Below, piece by piece: positions 14,457 through 21,639 of a stretch of DNA of 21,639 bases. The stretch is taken from the NCBI GenBank assembly GCA_945896935.1, contig CAMDER010000012.1:1-21639 (forward strand), read 5' to 3'. The translations under genes and the position numbers were made by a program. Numbering within the stretch: the first letter of the stretch is position 1; every line of letters begins with the position of its first letter. The notes beneath the pieces are model-generated. The model did not search any database, was not told the DNA's origin, and worked only from the letters and a program-made list of their open reading frames with translations. This DNA comes from Bifidobacterium breve. GTDB lineage: Bacteria > Actinomycetota > Acidimicrobiia > Acidimicrobiales > Ilumatobacteraceae.

Positions 14457-15823
14457 ATCTCGAGGGATTACGGGCAACGCAGCCACTCATCGAAGAAATC
14501 GCCGCCCAGGTGGCGCGCGAGTTCACGCTTGACAGTGTTGTGTGGGGACTCGTTGCCGGCGACCAACTTTTGACGACTGGAACGACAGGATCTGTGAGCA
14601 ATGTGGCAACGCGCTATCGCATTGCTTCAATGACCAAGAGTTTTACCGCAGCAGCCGTTTTGAGTTTGCGCGATGAAGGTCGGCTGTCAATTGATATTCC
14701 GGTTGACGAATATGCACCCGAACTACAGACAATCTGTCGCACCGAGTCAGGCACGCGCATCACATTGCGTCATTTGTTATCAATGACCTCAGGATTAGCC
14801 GGTGATGATCCATGGGCCGATCGTCATCTCGATGCTACAGCCCAAGAGATGAACGCTTTGTATCAACAAGGTGCCGTGTATGCGTTTGCGCCTGGCACTC
14901 ACTTCGAATATTCAAATTTGGGATTCGCATTAATTGGTCGTGTTGTTGAGCGGGTAACTGGTCGTCGCGTGCGTGACTTCGTTGATGAACGATTCCTGCA
15001 ACCCTTACAGATGACGTCCACAACTTGGGATCCGCCATTCGAACACGAATGGGCGCCTCCTACTCGGGTTCAAGATGGACAGATCATTCCTGACGGTCTC
15101 GCGCCGTTGGGTGATGGTGAGATCGCACCGATGGGCGGATTGTGGACCACAGTTGCCGACTTATCTCGTTGGGTCATTTGGCTCAATGAAGCCAACAACA
15201 ACGTCCAATCAAACACGGGCCAACTCGGTGTTGCGTCACGTCGCGACATGCAAGTGATGCATAGCTATGCCGGCGTCATCGCACTCGACGGCGACAAGGC
15301 CCCCACTGGTTACGGATATGGTCTCATGTTGCGCGACGATCCCACTCTTGGAATCGTCAATTCACATTCGGGTGGAGTGCCTGGTTACGGGAGCAATATG
15401 CGTTGGCTGGCTGGTCGACACATCGGGGTTGTCGCAATGTCGAACACCACCTACGCACCAATGGCGATTTTCACTCACCGTGTTTTGAAAATGTTGCACT
15501 CAGCCAACCTTGTTCCATCCTGTCAGACCGCTGTCTCTGATGTATTACAACAACGTTCAGAGCAGTTAGTTGCGTTACTCAATCACTGGGATTCTGAGCA
15601 AGCACAATTCATCTTTACTGACAATGTTGCGTTAGATGAATCACTTGAACGGAGACAATCCGCGGCGCTCAAGGTCGTCACCGAACACGGACCATTTATT
15701 ATCAAATCAATCACACCAAATAGCCACATCGAAGCAGTCATTGAATGTGTGAATAGCAAGAAGATTGAAATCTTGTTAGGCCCCACTCATTCTGCGCCGA
15801 TCCAGTGGTATGAATTGAAATAG
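14432..15823 (+). CDS. S12 (class C beta-lactamase-fold) serine hydrolase
   Basis: A 463-residue beta-lactamase-fold hydrolase. The three active-site elements are Ser66-x-x-Lys69 (SMTK), Tyr160-x-Asn162 (YSN) and His312-x-Gly314 (HSGG), the last replacing the KTG of true beta-lactamases, as in the D-aminopeptidase, DD-peptidase and esterase branches. A C-terminal extension (about 345-463), ending PIQWYELK, is not recognised. There is no signal peptide, so it probably acts on cytoplasmic substrates, unlike secreted penicillin-binding relatives. The start at ATG 14432 has no Shine-Dalgarno; ATG 14444 is an alternative. It is the last gene of the operon, and only 5 bases separate its stop from the convergent HDAC gene. 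A role on D-residue or modified peptides imported by the operon is inference. Confidence 0.88.
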   Translation: MDDPMAEIDLEGLRATQPLIEEIAAQVAREFTLDSVVWGLVAGDQLLTTGTTGSVSNVATRYRIASMTKSFTAAAVLSLRDEGRLSIDIPVDEYAPELQTICRTESGTRITLRHLLSMTSGLAGDDPWADRHLDATAQEMNALYQQGAVYAFAPGTHFEYSNLGFALIGRVVERVTGRRVRDFVDERFLQPLQMTSTTWDPPFEHEWAPPTRVQDGQIIPDGLAPLGDGEIAPMGGLWTTVADLSRWVIWLNEANNNVQSNTGQLGVASRRDMQVMHSYAGVIALDGDKAPTGYGYGLMLRDDPTLGIVNSHSGGVPGYGSNMRWLAGRHIGVVAMSNTTYAPMAIFTHRVLKMLHSANLVPSCQTAVSDVLQQRSEQLVALLNHWDSEQAQFIFTDNVALDESLERRQSAALKVVTEHGPFIIKSITPNSHIEAVIECVNSKKIEILLGPTHSAPIQWYELK

Positions 15824-15828
15824 AAAAG

Positions 15829-16842
15829 TTAGATCAGATCTCGCCAATGTGTCGTGATCGTGGCAAGTTGATCAACAGATTCGGCTGGACCACCTGTGGT
15901 GGATTGTTCATCGCTGTGATGTTCACCAACCATTGCCGCAAGAGTGCTCGCCGTTGACATGCGCAATGCATCTAAGTCGTAACCACCTTCAAGCATGACC
16001 AATCGCCGACCCGCGGGCACTAGTTGCATAAGACGTTGCATCATTAAGGGGTAATCACCAGACGAAAGTCCCATCTGCGTAATCGGATCGTTTCTGTGAG
16101 CATCAAAACCAGCCGACACGATCAGCCAAGTTGGTGCAAACTTTTCACTGACCGGCAGAATCAATTGATCAAATGCAGCAAGATACACATCGCCGGTTGT
16201 TTGTCGAGGCAATGGAATGTTCATTGTGTATCCCACTCCTTCACCAACACCAGTCTCGTCATACCAGCCAGTTCCTGGATACAACGGCCATTGATGTAAC
16301 GAAACAAACATCACGCGCGGGTCGTCATAAAAAATGTCTTGTGTGCCATTTCCATGATGCGCATCGAAGTCAACGATCAACACCCGTTCACCTGCGTCGG
16401 CAAGGGCGGCTGCGGCCACGGCAACATTAGAAAATAAACAAAAACCCATCGTCTCGTTTTTGGTTGCATGATGGCCCGGTGGTCGAACGGCACAAAATGC
16501 TGAATCGGCTTGTCCACTTTGCAGAGCGCGAATCGCCGTGAGCCCAGCACCTGCAGCCAACATCGCGGCTTTCCATGAACCAGATGACGCGCGAGTATCA
16601 GGGTCAAGCCGACCACCGCCTGCTTGCACAACACTTTCAATGCGATCAACATGCGTCGACGTATGGACGCGCAAGATTTGCTCGCGGGTCGCGGGTTCGG
16701 GCACCAACAGAATCAATGCATCGGCGATTCCGGCCTCACGCGATCCGTCAATGACCGCACCAAGTCGCTGTGGTCGCTCTTGGTGTTGAGGTCCGTTGAG
16801 ATGATCTAAGTACGCCTCGTGAGTGGCAAAGAGAATACTCAT
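15829..16842 (-). CDS. histone deacetylase superfamily protein
   Basis: A 337-residue zinc deacetylase of the HDAC/acetylpolyamine amidohydrolase family. Motifs in order: HPERxxR-like QERPQRL, RPPGHHA (120-126) with the catalytic His pair, VDFDAHHGNGTQ (157-168) with metal ligands Asp160 and His162, SAGFDAH (243-249) with metal ligand Asp247, and EGGYDL (285-290) with the transition-state Tyr288. All catalytic positions are present. Bacterial members deacetylate polyamines, acetyl-lysine proteins, or other N-acetyl substrates; the sequence does not decide. It is cytoplasmic and lies 33 bases after the SGNH gene on the same strand. No clear Shine-Dalgarno precedes ATG 16842. It converges on the peptide operon with no terminator visible between them. 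Confidence 0.94.
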   Translation of the reverse strand: MSILFATHEAYLDHLNGPQHQERPQRLGAVIDGSREAGIADALILLVPEPATREQILRVHTSTHVDRIESVVQAGGGRLDPDTRASSGSWKAAMLAAGAGLTAIRALQSGQADSAFCAVRPPGHHATKNETMGFCLFSNVAVAAAALADAGERVLIVDFDAHHGNGTQDIFYDDPRVMFVSLHQWPLYPGTGWYDETGVGEGVGYTMNIPLPRQTTGDVYLAAFDQLILPVSEKFAPTWLIVSAGFDAHRNDPITQMGLSSGDYPLMMQRLMQLVPAGRRLVMLEGGYDLDALRMSTASTLAAMVGEHHSDEQSTTGGPAESVDQLATITTHWRDLI

Positions 16843-16875
16843 GAGTTCAAACGATACGACATGAAATTGACGCTT

Positions 16876-17817
16876 CTACTGCGCAGCACGACGCTCGAAC
16901 GCTGCATTAATTTCGGCAGTTATCGATGCAGCAAGAATTTTATTGCCTGCCAAACTCAAATGGAATCCGTCGCTATCGCGTGATTTCTTTCGTTTGGCAT
17001 CACTTGGATCAATCACGTATTGCGAATAGTTGCCGTCAAGTCCTAAAAAGAGGTTCCAGGTATCAAGATAAACAACATCGGCGCCATTAGCCCGGGCCGC
17101 ATCTATGGCATTCTTCGTCGCAGTTCTCAAGATTCCTAAGTTGGCACGAAATCTTTTGGCTTTTACATCGGGAGTTCCGACCCAGACCAACGTCCGACCT
17201 TGTGATGTCACCAAGGTGACGAGTTCGGTGACGCGCCGTTCGTATTCAACTGACCACTCGGGGTCATTCGTTGAGTATGACTGTCCATCGGCCTTGACAT
17301 CTTGACCATCATTTGCCCCAAGACCGATCACCACTACGCCGGCGTTTTCTTGAGGTACCCACACATTGAGATGATTCGGCCAATCAAAAAATCCTGGTTG
17401 GCTTAATCCCGACGAACCTTTGGTCGCCAAGAAAGTTGTGATGCCTTGTTGATCGAGCAATGATTTCAACAAGCCTCCAAACCCCGCAGCTAGCGAATCG
17501 CCGTAGATGCTCACACGCGGCGGGCCTTCAATGACCAGTGTGGTTGTTGTCGTGATCTCGGGAGACATTGTCGTAATCTCGGGAGACATTGTCGTGCTCA
17601 ACGCGGGGTCTTGAGGAGTTGATGGAGTTAACTCACCTTGATCGCTAGCCAGAGAAGTAGATCTTGGACCAGAGTCAGAGCTCAGCGCCTGCACTGCGAA
17701 AATGACGGCCATTAATCCAGCAACAATGCTCAAGCCCAACAGCATGCGGCGCCGGGCATATACCTCGCGAGGGAGAGGCGCTGAGCGTTGCGATGTCTCG
17801 TTTTCTGACTCACTCAT
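16876..17817 (-). CDS. membrane-anchored SGNH/GDSL hydrolase (DUF459-like)
   Basis: A 313-residue extracytoplasmic hydrolase. The N-terminus is short and charged, followed by one hydrophobic helix (about 26-45), a Ser/Thr/Pro-rich linker with a duplicated TMSPEIT unit (about 46-98), and the SGNH domain. Block I is YGDSLA (Ser108), block III GANDG (Asn169), and block V DGFHLS with Asp283 and His286, the usual catalytic Asp-x-x-His. SGNH enzymes of this sort act on cell-envelope acyl groups or esters; the substrate is unknown. GAGGGG 9-10 bases before ATG 17817 supports the start. It is divergent from the GNAT gene and probably first in an operon with the HDAC gene. Confidence 0.88.
   Translation of the reverse strand: MSESENETSQRSAPLPREVYARRRMLLGLSIVAGLMAVIFAVQALSSDSGPRSTSLASDQGELTPSTPQDPALSTTMSPEITTMSPEITTTTTLVIEGPPRVSIYGDSLAAGFGGLLKSLLDQQGITTFLATKGSSGLSQPGFFDWPNHLNVWVPQENAGVVVIGLGANDGQDVKADGQSYSTNDPEWSVEYERRVTELVTLVTSQGRTLVWVGTPDVKAKRFRANLGILRTATKNAIDAARANGADVVYLDTWNLFLGLDGNYSQYVIDPSDAKRKKSRDSDGFHLSLAGNKILAASITAEINAAFERRAAQ
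17551..17592 (-). repeat. tandem 21-bp repeat in the SGNH linker
   Basis: Two adjacent 21-base units (17551-17571 and 17572-17592) differ at one base and encode TMSPEIT twice. They lie in the flexible linker between membrane anchor and catalytic domain, where length can change without breaking the fold. Confidence 0.9.
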
Positions 17818-17845
17818 CTGCTTGCGCCCCTCGCCTATTAGTCAT

Positions 17846-17861
17846 GACCAATATATAGGTC
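17846..17861. promoter_or_regulatory. GACC-N8-GGTC palindrome in a divergent promoter region
   Basis: GACCAATATATAGGTC is palindromic at 14 of 16 positions, with an AT-rich centre, and lies midway between the divergent SGNH (start 17817) and GNAT (start 17941) genes. It could be an operator or part of a -10 region; no full promoter was identified. Confidence 0.35.
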
Positions 17862-17940
17862 TCAGTAAAGGCGTTTTCTCTACCAATTTGGCACTACCGT
17901 CGATGGGGTGATCACTGGGTTACGACAACGTCGACACATC

Positions 17941-18693
17941 ATGACGGCTCGACTTTTTGACGACGGGCTTGTGTGTGCTCGAGTGCGCAGGTGGCCGAGT
18001 CGGCCCGACATCGCCCATTTGGTACTTACCGATCACACCGTTGCCCCATCACGAGCATCGCTTGCCGAGTGGACTCACTCTTTGAGATCAGAGGGTTACG
18101 GATCAATTCGTACGGGAGCCTTATCTTTGAGTGCCGTTGAACCATTTGAACAAGCAGGTTTTCACGAGATCCAACAGTTAGCTCTCTTACGCATGAAAAC
18201 GCCACGCTCTCATGTGGCCACTCACACAACCGCTCGGCCCCACCACGAAATGCGTCCACTGCGTTCTCAACGATCACTTGACGTTGCCGCTCGACTTGAC
18301 CATTTGGCTTTTGATCCAGGATGGGGGCTTGATGTTGATGGCATTGAAGAAGCGTGTCGGGCGACCCCCATACATCGCATTCGGTTGGCGGTTACTGCGA
18401 CCGACGAGCCCGCTGGCTATATGGTCACTGGACGCAACGGGTCGGCAGGGTTCATACAACGCCTCGCCGTTGATCCAGCATATGAAGGTCAAGGTGTCGC
18501 GACATCACTACTGCAAGACGGTTTAGGTTGGCTGGCCCGGCGCCGTGTCACTGACATCTTGGTCAATACGCACTTAGATAATCAGCGGGCTTTATCGTTG
18601 TATCAACGGATTGGTTTTGAGCAATTGCCCGAAAATTTACGGGTCATGGAATTATCACTTGAGTCACCTCTCAATGAATTAGGTGTCTCGTGA
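17941..18693 (+). CDS. GNAT N-acetyltransferase with degenerate N-terminal half
   Basis: A 250-residue acetyl-CoA-dependent acetyltransferase. The C-terminal GNAT domain (about 103-240) has the beta strand FIQRLAVDPAYEGQGVATSL (171-190), where the YEGQGVA loop binds the pyrophosphate of acetyl-CoA, and ends with NTHLDNQRALSLYQRIGFEQ. The N-terminal half (about 50-85, SIRTGALSLSAVEPFEQAGF) resembles the end of a second GNAT unit without its own acetyl-CoA loop, suggesting a tandem architecture with a decayed first domain. Substrate unknown; mycothiol-synthase-like tandem GNATs are a comparison, not an assignment. ATG 17941 is preferred; GTG 17908 is in frame; neither has a Shine-Dalgarno. The next gene starts in a GTGA overlap, so the two are coupled. 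Confidence 0.85.
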   Translation: MTARLFDDGLVCARVRRWPSRPDIAHLVLTDHTVAPSRASLAEWTHSLRSEGYGSIRTGALSLSAVEPFEQAGFHEIQQLALLRMKTPRSHVATHTTARPHHEMRPLRSQRSLDVAARLDHLAFDPGWGLDVDGIEEACRATPIHRIRLAVTATDEPAGYMVTGRNGSAGFIQRLAVDPAYEGQGVATSLLQDGLGWLARRRVTDILVNTHLDNQRALSLYQRIGFEQLPENLRVMELSLESPLNELGVS

Positions 18694-20744
18694 AGTCACG
18701 ACTGTTCGTCGCATTCACTGCGCTATGCATCGCAACGGTGTTGCCCGCCCAAGCCACGCGTGCTGCGACGCCAGAGATCATTTCCTCGTTGATCAGTCAA
18801 GACCAATACGTCGCTGGCGTCGAAAATTCGCTCATTCATTTCAGCGTCACATTAAGCGGCCGCGATCCGGCATCAACAGCTTCCACAAGATTGGTGATCA
18901 CCTCGTACAAGCCAGTGCGTACCCGCCAAGAAGTACGAGATGCTTCGTCGGGGAAGTTGCCGTCAACGGTTGACACCGTCATTGTTGATGTCAGTGAACT
19001 TCGAGATGCCGCCACTGGTCGGGTTGATGTTGCAATCCCTATCGAAATTGGGGTGCGTACCAAAGACGCCCTACAAATGTCAGCAACTGGCGTATACCCC
19101 GTCAGTATTGGTCTTCAAGAAGACAAGTTGGTGACCAGCCAAATCGTTACTTTCGTTGAACGGTTAGCCCAGGACGTCACGAGTCCCCTCCCGAGTGAAA
19201 ATCTACAAATTGCGTTGGTTGGAACCCTGAATAGTTCAGTGAGTCTGCAACCTGATGGCACAACTTTGGTCAGTAATGAAACTCGTTCAATAGTGACTGC
19301 GGCGGTGTCCACGCTTGAGGCTCTGCCTGACACCCCAATCTCGTTATCGGTTCGCCCCGAATTGGTCGACGCGCTCAATAGTTCGTCTGATGAAGACATT
19401 GCACTTCTCGCGCGTCTTCAAGTTTCAACATCACTGCAACTACTGCCTGCTACCTATGTTGATGTGCAACCCGATGAATTAGTAGCCAAACAGAGCACCG
19501 ATGTCTTCACCAATCAATTACGGCTCGGCGAGGATGTCCTGACTACTGGCTTTCCTGGCAAATCGGTCAACCGTGACGCGTGGGTACAAACATCAACTTT
19601 GTTGAGTGGCGGTGCTCAATTGCTACGCAATCTCGGCTTACGAACTGCAGTGTTGCTGGGTAACTCGCAAAAAACCACAGCAAATGGGATCTCAGTTTTT
19701 GTTGAACCAACCCGTTTAGTTGAACTCAATCTGTTGAATTCTGATCGGATGACAGCTGCTTTGGCCGACTTCAATCTGAGTGAAGCGCTCACGCGTGGTT
19801 CTCGTGAACCGGTCGGAGGCGCCTACCTGGTTGCTCAACAGATTTTGGCCGAATTGAAAATCACGCGCTCTGAAATTGTTGATCGCGATGAAACAATGAA
19901 CGGACGGGGTGTCATCTTGGCGACCGATTCGGGAGAACTGCCATCTCAGGCACTCTTGACTGCACTTGTCTCCACGGTTGCGAGCCAACCAGATATGGGA
20001 TTTGTCACCCTTGATGAGCTACTGGGTTCGATGACTGTCAGCGTGATGGATGGATTGCCTGTTTCTATTGAACTTCAATCTCTCGCAGATCCAACACCCA
20101 ACGGCAACGCCATGTTGAATGAATTCGCGGCGCGAGTCAACGGGTTTTCGACAATGTTGCCCGACGGTGACGAACGCCCTATTCAGTGGCGTCGCGTCGT
20201 CAACATTTTACCGGCAAGCAATCTCACTCAATCTCAAATGACGGCCTATATCAATGCGGTGGACACTCAACTTGCCGCGATCGGCGGGTCAATCGTGACC
20301 CCAACAACCACAACTTTTACTCTTGGTGGCCGAGATAGTTCAATTCGTCTCTCATTGCGCAACGACAACGAAACCGACCTGCTCATCCGCGTTCATCTGA
20401 CGAGCTCCAAGTTGACCCTTCCCGCAGATGATCAGGTGGTCACTCTGCCTGCAGGAACCTCCACCCTCGTAGAAATCCCCGTCACTGCGAAAAGTAACGG
20501 TCGTTTCCCAGTGACCTTGCAACTTTTCACCCCACTTGGAGATATCGCCGTTGGCTCGCCCGCCAAATTCTCTGCTCGAGTCAACGCCTTGGCGGGACTT
20601 GGTCAACTCTTTACTGGAATCGCACTGTTGTTGCTCTTGTCGTGGTGGATCCATCATTTACGGCGCGAACATCAACGCCGCCAGTTTGAAAGTGACGACT
20701 CTGCGGACCGCCATCCTTCTGGCGAACATTCAGCCCCGCGTTGA
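18690..20744 (+). CDS. DUF6049-like secreted membrane protein
   Basis: A 684-residue protein with a signal peptide (1-25, cut near ATRA-ATPE), a large extracytoplasmic region and one C-terminal helix (about 632-652, GLGQLFTGIALLLLLSWWIH) followed by a basic, then charged tail. The part before the helix, with IRLSLRNDNETDLLIRVHL, LPAGTSTLVEIPVTAKSNGR, FPVTLQLFTPLGDIAVGSP and a short ARVNALAGLG, follows the pattern of actinobacterial DUF6049 proteins (Rv3909-like), whose genes sit upstream of the lipid II flippase gene murJ. A cell-envelope role is therefore likely but not shown. The GTG start overlaps the GNAT stop (GTGA). It is shorter than the roughly 800-residue mycobacterial protein. A GNAT neighbour upstream in place of mutT, and DegV downstream, differ from mycobacteria. 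Confidence 0.82.
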   Translation: MKSRLFVAFTALCIATVLPAQATRAATPEIISSLISQDQYVAGVENSLIHFSVTLSGRDPASTASTRLVITSYKPVRTRQEVRDASSGKLPSTVDTVIVDVSELRDAATGRVDVAIPIEIGVRTKDALQMSATGVYPVSIGLQEDKLVTSQIVTFVERLAQDVTSPLPSENLQIALVGTLNSSVSLQPDGTTLVSNETRSIVTAAVSTLEALPDTPISLSVRPELVDALNSSSDEDIALLARLQVSTSLQLLPATYVDVQPDELVAKQSTDVFTNQLRLGEDVLTTGFPGKSVNRDAWVQTSTLLSGGAQLLRNLGLRTAVLLGNSQKTTANGISVFVEPTRLVELNLLNSDRMTAALADFNLSEALTRGSREPVGGAYLVAQQILAELKITRSEIVDRDETMNGRGVILATDSGELPSQALLTALVSTVASQPDMGFVTLDELLGSMTVSVMDGLPVSIELQSLADPTPNGNAMLNEFAARVNGFSTMLPDGDERPIQWRRVVNILPASNLTQSQMTAYINAVDTQLAAIGGSIVTPTTTTFTLGGRDSSIRLSLRNDNETDLLIRVHLTSSKLTLPADDQVVTLPAGTSTLVEIPVTAKSNGRFPVTLQLFTPLGDIAVGSPAKFSARVNALAGLGQLFTGIALLLLLSWWIHHLRREHQRRQFESDDSADRHPSGEHSAPR

Positions 20745-20761
20745 CGAACTAGCCTGATGAC

Positions 20762-21613
20762 GTGACTTCTTCTGCCGTTCGTATCATCACCGATAGCGCC
20801 TGCGACCTCCCTGATTCGGTCGTTCAATCTTTGGGAATTGAAGTGGTTCCTTTGTTCATCAGATTTGGCGAGGACGAACTGATCGATCGTGAGCAATTGA
20901 CCACGGCCCAGTTTTGGCAGCGATGTTCTGTCGAGCCTGACTTGCCGTCAACTGCAGCTCCGTCACCTGGTCGATTTGAAGACGCCGTTCGCAAACTTCA
21001 AGGTGAAGGCGCAACCGGGGTTGTCATCATTAATTTGTCGGGTGCACTTTCTGGAACCATGCAAAGCGCCGAAGTGGCTGCTGCCGCTCTTCAATCAACA
21101 TGTGATGTCCGTGTGGTCGATAGCCGCACTGTCACGATGGGTCTTGGCGCCATTGTTGTGGCATGCGCCCGCGCTGCCCAAGATGGCAAAAATATTGACG
21201 AGATTGAAGCCCTCGCCCACGATCTGAGTCGCCGATGCAAGGTCTGGGGAGCTCTTGACACCTTAGAAAACCTCAAGAAGGGTGGCCGCATCGGCGGAGC
21301 GAAGGCAATGCTGGCTTCAGTTCTCTCAATCAAGCCCATCATTGAAGTACGCGACGGTGTTGTGCAAGAAGGTGGCAAGCAACGGACCCGTAGCAAAGCC
21401 TTGGCATTCCTTGTTGACAAAGTACGTGAAGCATCGGCCAACCCCGGAATCAGCCAACTCTCAATTCTTAACGCCGATTGTTCTGATGTCGAAGCATTTA
21501 TCACCCAACTTAAAACTGTGTATTCGGGTGAAATCATGGTTGGTGACATTGGTGCAGTTGTTGGAGCACATGCCGGTCGCGGAACAATCGGAGTCGCTTT
21601 CTTCGAAAACTAA
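20762..21613 (+). CDS. DegV family fatty-acid-binding protein
   Basis: A 283-residue DegV protein, usual length. DegV proteins hold a fatty acid and, in Gram-positive bacteria, present it to the fatty-acid kinase FakA. Hallmarks are RIITDSACDLPDSV (7-20), a STAAPSPGRF loop (about 63-72), INLSGALSGTMQSAEVA with the acid-binding serine (about 90-106), DSRTVTMGLG, LENLKKGGRIGG (about 173-184) and IGAVVGAHAGRGTIGVAF near the C-terminus. The start is GTG 20762, 17 bases after the DUF6049-like stop, with no strong Shine-Dalgarno. It is probably in one operon with the two upstream genes. No fatty-acid kinase gene is in view. Confidence 0.93.
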   Translation: MTSSAVRIITDSACDLPDSVVQSLGIEVVPLFIRFGEDELIDREQLTTAQFWQRCSVEPDLPSTAAPSPGRFEDAVRKLQGEGATGVVIINLSGALSGTMQSAEVAAAALQSTCDVRVVDSRTVTMGLGAIVVACARAAQDGKNIDEIEALAHDLSRRCKVWGALDTLENLKKGGRIGGAKAMLASVLSIKPIIEVRDGVVQEGGKQRTRSKALAFLVDKVREASANPGISQLSILNADCSDVEAFITQLKTVYSGEIMVGDIGAVVGAHAGRGTIGVAFFEN

Positions 21614-21639
21614 GCGCTCCTGCGCATTATTTCGCGAGA

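Noticed and set aside
16510..16518. TTGTCCACT, one base from a DnaA box
   Set aside because: Single site inside the conserved HDAC coding sequence; such matches are expected by chance.
21614..21639. Terminator after degV
   Set aside because: GCGC-TCCT-GCGC followed by ATTATTT is only a 4-bp stem and the window ends there, so it cannot be judged.

Overview
The window looks like near-origin chromosome of an actinobacterium, probably class Acidimicrobiia, of moderate GC. The basis is gene content and order: DUF5318 - rpsF - ssb - rpsR - rplI - dnaB, a pcnA gene nearby, and a DUF6049-type secreted protein, all associated with actinobacterial origin-flanking loci such as Mycobacterium Rv0049-Rv0058 and Rv3907c-Rv3910. 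The class assignment is inference; there is no rRNA gene to test it. No tRNA, rRNA, CRISPR array, insertion sequence or prophage was seen.

Layout. 1-673 (+): the 3' end of an unknown gene and a VOC/glyoxalase-fold protein. 687-6874 (-): a housekeeping block, read right to left as pcnA (CCA-adding enzyme), a DUF5318 zinc-ribbon-like protein, a four-helix membrane protein, rpsF, ssb, rpsR, rplI and dnaB. A good intrinsic terminator separates rplI from dnaB, and the dnaB upstream region carries one perfect and one near-perfect DnaA box. 6972-15823 (+): a seven-gene operon with start/stop overlaps at every junction: Tat-type peptide-binding lipoprotein, two Dpp/Opp-type permeases, a fused double ATPase, an XRE-cupin regulator, an S9 prolyl-oligopeptidase-type peptidase and an S12 (class C beta-lactamase-fold) hydrolase. 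15829-17817 (-): an HDAC-superfamily deacetylase and a membrane-anchored SGNH/GDSL hydrolase. 17941-21613 (+): a GNAT acetyltransferase, a DUF6049-like secreted membrane protein and a DegV fatty-acid-binding protein.

How it works together. The left block supplies replication and translation functions. The central operon reads as one self-contained unit: import of peptide-like compounds, a ligand-sensing regulator, and two cytoplasmic hydrolases to break the cargo down. In mycobacteria pcnA sits beside the DUF6049 gene; here about 11 kb, including this operon, lies between them, so the operon may be an accessory insertion into a conserved locus. That is inference.

No single gene is of an unrecognisable kind except the 4309-4935 membrane protein. 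The most unusual features are the long RGP-repeat plus acidic extension on ribosomal protein S18, the DnaA-box pair upstream of dnaB, and the compact import-sense-degrade peptide operon. No gap between genes exceeds 300 bases; the largest (2130-2317 and 4124-4308) hold the regulatory elements listed.
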